64,000 bases of DNA from contig CM053144.1 of assembly GCA_028571685.1 (NCBI GenBank), forward strand, positions 98,238,171-98,302,170, written 5' to 3'. A program made the translations under genes and the position numbers. The DNA is from Heterohyrax brucei (lineage: Eukaryota; Chordata; Mammalia; Hyracoidea; Procaviidae). Within the stretch, counting starts at the first letter, position 1, and each line of letters begins with the position of its first letter. The notes beneath the pieces are model-generated. The model saw only the letters and a list, made by a program, of their open reading frames with translations, was not told the DNA's origin and did no database searches. Below are positions 55,874 to 64,000 of this stretch, in pieces.

Positions 55874-56038
55874 GGAAACACTGGTCGCATGGAGGTTAAA
55901 TGCCACAGCTGTTAAACAAAAAGGTCAGCAGTTCAAATCCACAAGGTACTCCTTGGAAACCCTATGGGGCAGTTCTACCATGTGCTACAGGGTCGCTGTG
56001 AGTCAGAATTGACTCATTGGCAATGGGTGGAGTGGGTT
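55874..56038 (+). repeat. AfroSINE, full length, with TSD
   Basis: Head 'ggaaacactggtcgcatgga', 'aggttaaatgccacagctgt', 'ggtcagcagttcaaatccac', 'ctccttggaaaccctatggg', tail 'ggtcgctgtgagtcagaatt'. Flanks taatcattaatagg (55862-55875) and taatcattcataagg (56039-56053) are a near match. Confidence 0.92.
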
Positions 56039-56053
56039 TAATCATTCATAAGG

Positions 56054-57633
56054 TTATAAATACAAATATGTTTAAAGATCAAGTAAAGACTACCGTTACA
56101 CAGGCATCCCCTTTATGACCATGGGGTATGAACAGTGGAAAATATATATATCCACTTACATTGTAATTTATATGAGAAATTTATAAAATCATAAAAACCT
56201 TGTATAAAGCCTGAATTCTCTACACTTATTTCACATATGAAAACAGAAGACAATAATTTGCCAGTTACAGATGTTTTGCGCACATATCTAAATTTTTCTG
56301 GCAGATCAAGTTTTCTTGCCATTACAAGTTGAACAAAATGAAGGCTGCACTTTGGCCAGCAAAATCACCTCCCCACAAGCATGGCTAGAACAGGACTCAA
56401 AAACAGACAGCAAAATCTTCAGTTAGCACTGGAAAGAGAAAGTAAAATAAATACAGTGGCAAAGGGGTACAAAATAGCTTTGTAAGTGTTAAGCCAGAAA
56501 TTTAAAGATCTTTTTTTCCTTTATCATTTCCCTCATTTGTCCCAATTCTTCTCTACCAAAAGTAAATAAACTTAATACTATGTCTTAATGTTCTGGCAGA
56601 CGTTGTCTTTGAAGCTAGGTGAATTTAATTAATACCAATTATTTACTGAAGACTAACTCAAAGGACTGAAAAGCAATCAGCGAATGCTGGGATTGCTTAG
56701 ATTGCACATTCAAGTAATTGCTTGTTTCTAACAGCTTCGGAAAAGTCTATTACCTTGATTATAGTGTTAGTAAGTGAAAATATATTTACATTTCACAAAT
56801 ATATTATGAGTCTCAGTCTTAAATTTCAGACAGTAATAACAAATGCTTCATTTATCAGTATCTAAGCTATTTCCACTTGTTACTGGCAAACAAATGTTAT
56901 CCTTTAGTTACATGCTACCAAATTTAAATATATCTAAATTTACTTAGATATAGATATATATTTAATATAAATTAAATATATCTAACTATAGGTAGAGTTG
57001 TCTCTATATTTGATTTGGAATTTATGGCTTCAAGGTGGACCTGCAAATGTATTCATGCATCCACTGATTGACATCTGAGGTTATAATCTAATAGAGAGAC
57101 ATTCACATACTTATATATTTGATGTATTTGCCAAAGAAACAAAAAATACACCAGAAAACAAAAAGTGCTACGAAGAAAATTAACACAAAATCATGTGAGG
57201 AAAACCGGCTGTTTCAAGTATGTGGAATACAAAACTGAACCTAGTATTACTGAGGAATGTTAAAAATGCAACTAGTAACATGTCTAGATACACAACAGTG
57301 GCAACTGTAGAAGGACTAATGAAGAATTACGAGCTAGAACAGCCTTGCAGTAAACCTAATAAAGAATTGTGAAAAACAGGACATCAGAGCAAACTCAATT
57401 TAACTATTGATGTGAATTGAATAGCTACCCTACCCTACACTAGAGTTGAACTTCTGCCCTATTCCGGGCTCAGAAGGGGGCACCTGCTCTAAAAGTAGGA
57501 TGAAATGTGACAAGCACAGCTTTAATTCCACATAAATAGAGCTGAAAATCCACGGAAGCTTTGCAGTCACTTGCTGGTCTACCTGCATGCATTTAGATTG
57601 TTTGTTTTGTGCAATAAAATAAATAAATAAAAA
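56054..57633. other. Unique AT-rich DNA, no gene seen
   Basis: Contains an AT palindromic patch at 56925-57000 built from repeated 'aaatatatctaa' words and an AAAT run at 57614-57633. No gene recognised. Confidence 0.5.
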
Positions 57634-57817
57634 TACCAGTTGCCTTCAAGTTGACTTCAACTCATGGAAACTCTATGTGTGTACTTCCTAGGGTTCAATG
57701 GTAGATTTTTTTGAAAGTAGATTGCCAGTCCTTTCTTCTGAGGCTCCTATGGGTATACTCTAACACCCAGCCTTTTGGTTATCAGCCAAGTGTTTAACCA
57801 TTCATGCCACCATGGTA
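57634..57817 (-). repeat. AfroSINE, long subtype, inverted
   Basis: Complement order 'agttgccttcaagttgactt', 'gtagattgccagtcctttct', 'tctgaggctcctatgggtat', 'ccttttggttatcagccaag' and 'tgtttaaccattcatgccac'. Landed in an A-rich stretch. Confidence 0.85.
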
Positions 57818-58243
57818 GGGCATGATCAGTAACTAAGTCAGCTAACCAAGACCCAAAGGAACCCTTCTTTTCCAATAGTTCATTAGGGAAGGCATCTTTG
57901 AGGAGATGACATTTTAATATGAAAAGCATGCAGAAGATAAGCAAATATCAGAAGATACTTACAGAGATCAATCAGTTGAAAACAATTACTTTTAGAAAAC
58001 AGTAACAGCCCCCAATTAAATAATATGTTGTTATCTTTGAGACTTGAATGCAAGTTTTTAATAATATATTTAACATTGAAGAATACTTGATGTTGATAAA
58101 GGTAATACATCTTTTTATCATCTTCCATAGTAATCTATACAACCTACTCATTAGGAAAGCTCAACCTATCCAACTTCAGGTTTTAGAGAAGCAGGAGTAC
58201 ATTCTACCACTTGTCTGTCAAGGAAGACAAGTTAATTTAAACT
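57818..58243. other. Unique DNA, no gene seen
   Basis: No recognised feature. Confidence 0.45.
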
Positions 58244-59530
58244 TGGTGATCCAACAGAATGCAGAAATTATCAAACAAAATCATTCATGCCACATACAGG
58301 TAATATTTTGCTGAAGATAATCCAAAAACAGTTGCAGCAGTACATTGACAGGGAAGTACCAGAGATTAAAGCCAGATTCAGAAGAGGATAGGGAACCAGG
58401 AATGTCACTGCTGATGTCAGATGGATTCTAGCTGAAAGGAGATTGACCTGTGTTTTATTGAAAGATATTGACCTGTGTTTTATTGATTATACAAAGGAAT
58501 TTGTAAACCATAAAAATGATAAGTAACATTGCAAAGAAGGGGTATTCAAGAAAACTTAATTGTGCTGATGAGGAACCTGTACACAGACTAAGAGGCAGTC
58601 ACTTGAACAGAACAAACCTTTCCTTGTTTAAAATCAGGGAAGGTGTGTCATGGTTGAATCCTTTTATCATACTTATTCAATCTCTATGCCAAACAAATAA
58701 TTCAAGAAGTTGGATTATAAGAAAAAGAATATAGCATCAGGATTGGAGGAAGATTCATGAATAACCTGCAATATACAGATGGTGCAACTTTGGTTGCTGA
58801 AAGTGAAGGGGACTTTTAACACTTACTGAGAAAGATCAAAGAGTAGATAGCCTTCACTATGGATTACACTGCAACCTCAAGAAAAACGAAAATCTTCACA
58901 ACTGGGCCAATAAGCAAAATCATGATAAATGGAGAAAATATCCAAGTTGTCAAGAATTTCATTTTAGTTGTTCAACAGTCACCACCCATGGAAGCATCAG
59001 CCGGTAAATCAAACTATCTACTGCATTTAAAAAATCTGCTGCAAAAGATCTCTTTAAAGTGTTAAAAAGCAAATTTGTCATCTTGAGAACTAAGATGCAC
59101 ACAAGCCATCCTGTGTTCATCTGTCTCGTGTGCATACAAAAGCTGGACAATGAATAAGGAAGATCAAAGAAGAAGTGATGCTTTTGAATTTTAGCATTAG
59201 CAAAGAATACTGAATACACCATGAGCTGTTAGAAGAATGAACAAATCTGTCATGGAAGAAGTACAGCCAGAATGCTCCTTAGAAGCCAGGATGGCAAGAC
59301 TTAGTCTCACATACTAGGGATACATCATCAGGAAGTCATGGGAGAAGAGGGTCATGCTTAGAAGAGGGTCAGTGAAAGAAAGGAAGACCCCCAGGGAGAT
59401 GACTTGCTCAGTGGCTGCAAGGAGCTCAAACATAGCAGCAACTGTGAGAATGGTGCAAGAGTGGACAGTGCTTTGTTTCCTGTACACGAAGTCGCTATGT
59501 GGAACTGACTCAATGGCACCTATTAGTAAC
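58244..59530 (+). mobile_element. RTE LINE, 5'-truncated, reverse transcriptase to tail
   Basis: Starts 'ggtgatccaacagaatgcag', continues through 'gcagcagtacattgacaggg', 'gacctgtgttttattgatta', 'atcagggaaggtgtgtcatg', 'ggagaaaatatccaagttgt' and 'gaagaagtacagccagaatg', ending 'caatggcacctattagtaac'. A direct repeat of 'gacctgtgttttattga' occurs at 58445-58483, a small internal duplication. All frames are short. Confidence 0.87.
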
Positions 59531-60579
59531 AGATAAGTCAATTGTCATACCACATAATAAGCCTTCTTTTATATGTCATTGGGTTAACCTTTCTTAAGTA
59601 AAATTAAATGTGCCTACTAAAAGCTTAAAAGATTGGAATTAAATTTACACAAAGTTGGATAAATTGAAAATCACTTTGTACATGATGATTAGAGGTCAAT
59701 ATTTTCATCTTCATCATCTTCATTCCTACCATAAAAGGATCACTAAAGTGTTCTATCAGAATCCCTGACATTTCTTTCCACCATTTCCTCCTCAAATTGG
59801 TGAGCTATGTAATTTTCATAGAAGATTAACAGAAATAGGATGTATTCTATTCTAACAAAACAGTGTATATATGTTCTGATCTGTTCTGAGTTGTTACAGT
59901 CCACATTATTGCTGAATGGCTGTTCTGAGTAGGATATGATGTCAACCACATGTCTTAGTTAGGAACTGGATCTAAAAATACTTACTGATTCAAACATTAG
60001 ATGCAATCCACAATTTAACCAAAGTGTAGTGGAGGGAAATGGAAACTGTAAATGTTGACAATCCTGATTGATTATAAAGATATGAATTTCATTTACTATG
60101 CTTATTAGAGAAGAATGCTGTTTTAAAGTAGCATCAGTCACACAGAGGAAACAGCTAATGTTCATTCAGACTAAGAAGCTAGATCAAGAAGAGAGAATGA
60201 TGAATGTGGCGTTATTAGGGTTCTCTTTAAGATTCATTTCTTCCTCATCAGTGATTCATTGTTTTCTCTCCTGATTTTCAGATCATCTTAATACACATTT
60301 GAAGAACTTTCACTCAGTAATAAAATGAAATAATGCCTGAAACTGCTTCTCTTAAATCATTGCTGACACTGAAATTGTTTTGAAGTCATTCTGTTTAGTT
60401 TCTGTGCATTGTAGAAGTTATTCCAGGTGTACAACAAGTTCCTGGTGACATCACAAGGGGCCTTTAACTTGTATATGCATCAGTCTTCCATTCCCATTCT
60501 ATAAACTGATAATAAATATGTATTTAGTTGATAATTGTTTTGATACTCCTTTTATTTACAGGTAAGTAATCTAAGTTTG
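59531..60579. other. Unique AT-rich DNA, no gene seen
   Basis: No recognised gene or repeat. Confidence 0.5.
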
Positions 60580-60742
60580 TAGCCCTGGTGTTGCAGTGGT
60601 TAAAGTGTTCAGCTGCTAAATCTGCAGGAAAAAGATGTGACAGCTGGCTTCCATACAGATTTACAGCCTTGGAAACCCTATAAGAGCAACGCTACCCTGT
60701 CATACTGGGTCACTACGAGTCAGAATCAACTTGTCAGCCATG
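60580..60742 (+). repeat. AfroSINE, long subtype
   Basis: Head 'tagccctggtgttgcagtgg', 'taaagtgttcagctgctaaa', deletion of the B-box region, insert 'gatttacagccttggaaacc' and tail 'ggtcactacgagtcagaatc'. Confidence 0.83.
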
Positions 60743-60775
60743 TATCTGGTTTATCAGTATAGCACAAGTTCAAAG

Positions 60776-60972
60776 TTTTCTGCTGGTGCAGTGGTAAAGC
60801 ACTTGGCTGCTAATAGAAAGTTGATGGTTCAAATCACTAGCTGCAGTAGGGAAGAAAGATGTGAAGTTTCCATGAAGATTCACAGCCTTGGAAAACCTAC
60901 AGGGCAGTTCTCCTCTATCCTATAGGATCACTGTAAGTCAGGACTAACTCAACAGAACAGAGTTTGGTTTGG
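60776..60972 (+). repeat. AfroSINE, long subtype, tandem neighbour
   Basis: Head 'ttttctgctggtgcagtggt', 'aaagcacttggctgctaata', B-box region 'tgatggttcaaatcacta', insert 'agattcacagccttggaaaa' and tail 'ggatcactgtaagtcaggac', 'agagtttggtttgg'. Confidence 0.87.
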
Positions 60973-60973
60973 C

Positions 60974-61078
60974 AATCTAGGCTCAGAGAAATAAAACTAA
61001 TTGACCCAGGTTACACTGCGAGCCAGAGTGAAGGTGTTAATGATAGAGCCACATCCGATCCAAGACACTTCTGGATCT
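60974..61078 (-). repeat. MIR fragment, inverted
   Basis: Complement wording 'ctaggctcagagaaataaaa', 'cccaggttacactgcgagcc', 'agagtgaaggtgttaatg'. Diverged. Confidence 0.5.
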
Positions 61079-61099
61079 CTAGAATTCATTTTTATATAG

Positions 61100-61150
61100 T
61101 TGACCTTTTGGTTAGCAGTCAAGTGCTATAATCACTGTGCACCAGGCTCC
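61100..61150 (-). repeat. AfroSINE head fragment, inverted
   Basis: Only 'gaccttttggttagcagtca' and 'ataatcactgtgcaccagg' remain, the complement of the tRNA-like head. Confidence 0.65.
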
Positions 61151-61287
61151 CTGAACACGTATTATTATGTGTATAATCCATGGTATTGCTGTATTATAAT
61201 GTCTTAAGCAAATTCCTCATAAATGTACATTTATTAACAGTTTTTGCTCTTACAAAATAACTATAGCAAAGAACATCTTTGCACATA

Positions 61288-61442
61288 CAAGGTCTGACAA
61301 TTAAGTCTGCAAACTTAATTGTTCTAAGTGCTACATACCTCACTGCTGAATATCACTATGGCCACCTTCAAAGGACTCCCCTTCAGAAGCTATGCACTGA
61401 TGCCAGTGCCTAGTCCACCCTTCAAAGAACTGCAGCTTGAAC
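61288..61442 (-). mobile_element. mariner-type DNA transposon fragment
   Basis: The left end carries a terminal-repeat-like 'aaggtctgacaattaagt'. On the minus strand the adjacent sequence reads LQFFEGWTRHWHQCIASEG followed by ESFEGGHSDIQQ and a stop, the C-terminal signature of mariner transposases (W..RW..C....G..FEG). Only about 150 bases survive before a SINE begins. The transposase would be non-functional. Confidence 0.72.
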
Positions 61443-61445
61443 ATG

Positions 61446-61563
61446 TGAGAATAACCCATTGCCATCAAGTTGCTTCTGACTTATAGCAAACCTACAGGAC
61501 AGAGTAAAGCTGCCCCATAGGGTTTCCAAGGAGCAGCTGATAGACTCAAACTGCCAAACTTTT
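61446..61563 (-). repeat. AfroSINE, inverted, truncated, next to mariner
   Basis: Complement 'ataacccattgccatcaagt', 'aaagctgccccatagggttt', 'ccaaggagcagctgatagac' then breaks off before the tRNA head. It borders the mariner fragment directly. Confidence 0.8.
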
Positions 61564-63937
61564 ACAGAAATATTGTATAAGCAGTCTGAGAACTAAAGGA
61601 TTATTCTTGATCCATTAAAGGAATCAAAGGTTTAAGTGACTAAGAGATGTGAAGATATCAGAAGAGTTCTAGGGACAATATAACACTGGGCCTTCAAACG
61701 GCCCAGATTGTCTTAGAAGTGAAGGAGAAAGGTAGAGTTGGTGATAGGTGCCTAAAATGTTTTCCACATAATCTATCAGCTCTGTTAACTTAAAAGCAGA
61801 GGGAGCAATTGTGTTACAGCAGTGAAGTGGCTTAACCATCACTTATTAATTAAGTTTCTTTTCTTGTTTTCTGATTGGTTTGCTGGGAAACAGACCAACA
61901 AGTGATTTCAACTATTTGTACTAATCTAGCTTGTTTGCCCTAGACCTCATGCTTGTGTGAGTCTTTCAAAGATAAAGTACCTATATGAGATATTTGTATA
62001 TCATAGTATCCAAATTCTGTACTCCAAGAAGTTCTCCCTAGGGCTACCATTGGAAAGAGTAAAAGAACTTTATGATGGTGGAGAAATTGGCTCAGTGACA
62101 TCGCCTAGTATGGCTTCCAAGAGGTCTCTCAAGGCAAGGCAACATTACCTTGATGAAGTTAGAATCTTGTCCTAAGTCCTTCCTATCAGTAGACCCAGAG
62201 ATGATCAGAATTTTCACCATTTTTTATATTTAAAATACACCAAATTTTTCATTGAAATCTTGGTGAAATTCCTATCTGATGATTGTCTATAATGTTAAAC
62301 TTTCCCGTATAAGAAGCACTTCTTCAAGGTAACAAGGTACATGTGAAGTTAAACTGATGTTTATAAAGTAAAATGGTGAATACAAAACTAAAACAAAGAT
62401 TGGTGTTCACTTGAGGAATGTTTTACACAAGTGACATAAAGATTGATCATCTAGACTCCTACCACTGCAAAAAATACCTCTTAAGGAATGAGATCGCTCA
62501 GTACTCGTGGGCTAAAGTACCTTGTGTTGTGGTCTCTAAGAAGCCACTCACATTCCTTCCCTCTAGCTTTCCCAGGTTCTAAACCAATTGATAAGCCGGT
62601 TGAGGAGCTCACTGTGGGTCAAGATGGAATTCAGCATGGGCCTCTCAGCACAAGCAGTCTCTCTGCCCCTCTTCTCCAAGAGTAAGCCTTGAGCCATTCT
62701 CACAGTTACATCTGCAAATAGCCTTTCTGTGCGCCAGCTGCCAGCAGTGTTGCAACTATAGCACATCTGTTTCTCAAGAATCCTCCTAAGCATAGATTCA
62801 AAAGCAATGGTCAGACCTGTCTCTTGAAAGTGGAAGTAGAAACAAACAAAAAGGATGCTCATCCATTCATCCTTTGAGGCCAGTGATGCAAAAAAGCATG
62901 CAGGAGGGACTAAGCTATTTGTGATTAGTCTTTTCCTCATTTTCATGAATCATTTAATTCATTCTTTCTCCTGTGAAAAGAAAGGAGAAATGAAGGAGAG
63001 AGGATAAGAGTCAGGAAAAAAAAAAAAAAAAGCTCTTCTAAAAGAGCTGTTTCTGGTTTGTGAGTGAGTGAGTATAGGTTAAGAGCACTGTGAGAGAGAA
63101 GTAAAATGGCTTTTTCTTTACTCTGTGCCCTGTGGAGCCAAAGAGGAGAAAAGGAAAATGGACAGCACTAAAACTCTAAAGCCAGAGTGACTATTTACAC
63201 TCCCCCAGCAAAACCTAGTTCCCTGTCATTAGTCCTAAGTGTGGCCCTTGTGAGCCCTAGAGAACCCTCCCAGGAGTACATGACAGCCCCTCGATGCAAA
63301 ATATCTTCTTTAGAACCACCAGTAGGCATGATGCAACAGCATCTATAGATAGAAGGCTGCTGTGCAACTCTAACAAGCTCTAAGAAAATTTAGCATCACT
63401 TGTATTTAGCTTGTATTACCAATCTTTTCTTTTTCATAAATCTTTAAAAAGAAGAGGAATATAATATGACTTCCACAGGTCTTACCTACGTGATGTTCTG
63501 TGGACTTAAAACACTGGCCTGTTTTTGTAAGATTGGGCATCAAAAACTTTTTTCTGTCTTCAGTAAGGTGAGAATCATTAACTATACCTTTAAAAGTGTG
63601 ACTCTCAAACATTTTTCTAGATGTTTTCTAGAGTGGATGTCATGGAACATTTACTGTCCAGATTATTCGTCAAGAGCACAGCACTCCTCCAGTTGCCAAG
63701 AATGTTACCTACCAAGGGCTCACAACTTAGTCCTTCTGTAGAAGTGGCCCTCAACTGAAGGAAGTTGTCTTGCAAATTATGGCTCATGCCTGGAGGCATC
63801 CAACAGCCAACGATTGGTCAAGGTGGGACTACAAAGTCCCAACGTCCTTGCATCACATTGGGAACACTCTAAAGACTCTACCCAGCTCCAGAGCTCCCTG
63901 TGGGATCCATTAAGACCTTTGTTGCAACTACATCATT
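61564..63937. other. Mostly unique DNA, no gene seen
   Basis: About 2.4 kb without a recognised repeat apart from an A run near 63017-63032. The longest frame (minus, 62563-62946, 127 codons) has no recognised domain and no splice or start context that stands out. The stretch 63670-63890 may be an unnamed old repeat. Confidence 0.45.
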
Positions 63938-64000
63938 ATTTTTTACTGTGATTAAGTGAAAGTATACAATCCAAATTAAATTCGCACACCTGCCTGTCTG
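63938..64000 (-). mobile_element. LINE-1 3' tail (type A), inverted, runs off the window
   Basis: Begins with a T-rich run and 'ctgtgattaagtgaaagtat', 'acaatccaaattaaattc', then 'gcacacctgcctgtctg', the exact complement order of the L1 tail at 560-620. The body lies beyond the right edge. Confidence 0.8.

Noticed and set aside
56925..57000. AT-rich palindromic patch as a possible replication or matrix element
   Set aside because: Alternating AT words pair by chance; no independent sign of function in the sequence.
62563..62946. 127-codon minus-strand frame in unique DNA
   Set aside because: No recognisable domain or conserved motif. Could only be rescued by transcript or conservation evidence.

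Overview
This window reads as nuclear DNA of a placental mammal and carries no convincing protein-coding gene. The best lineage clue is the dominant short repeat. It is a tRNA-derived SINE with the anatomy of the afrotherian AfroSINE family: a tRNA-like head, a body around 'tccttggaaactctatgggg', and a tail shared with an RTE LINE. There are about 28 copies, together with many RTE copies and L1 elements whose 3' UTR types I associate with paenungulates. I infer an elephant, sirenian, hyrax or close relative; no database search was possible. The region looks intergenic or deeply intronic. Every long open frame is either a decayed retrotransposon reading frame, a microsatellite artefact or a chance frame.

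Layout. 1-3.3 kb: L1 3' UTR, a MaLR-type solo LTR with a perfect 5-bp target duplication (TSD), an L2 fragment, and a SINE split by an RTE element that has lost its endonuclease. 3.3-7.3 kb: mostly unique DNA with one SINE. 7.3-12.05 kb: a long inverted L1 with recognisable ORF1, endonuclease and ORF2 C-terminal remnants, itself hit by a 467-bp solo LTR of gammaretrovirus/ERV1 character. 12-20.3 kb: RTE fragments, an ERVL-like LTR containing a large hairpin-forming TG/TA tract, a MIR, an L1 3' UTR with a SINE in it, an MLT1-like LTR, a hAT-like remnant and a second MaLR-type LTR. 21.5-32.3 kb: SINEs, a MIR, a near full-length RTE, then an L1 3' end split by an RTE that is itself split by an LTR. 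32.3-50 kb: largely unique AT-rich DNA with scattered SINEs, an inverted L1 3' UTR, a composite SINE and an unclassified duplicated segment. 49.8-64 kb: a third MaLR-type LTR on the + strand, an L1 3' UTR interrupted by the 5' end of another L1, several SINEs, two RTE fragments and a mariner remnant.

The elements work as a dated pile rather than as a gene system. RTE machinery probably mobilises the SINEs, which share its 3' tail, and nested insertions give relative ages. The best leads outside known repeats are a possible orphan exon near 37.0 kb, an unclassified 0.2-kb pair at 38.3 and 40.0 kb, and the inverted duplication at 13.6-13.8 kb.
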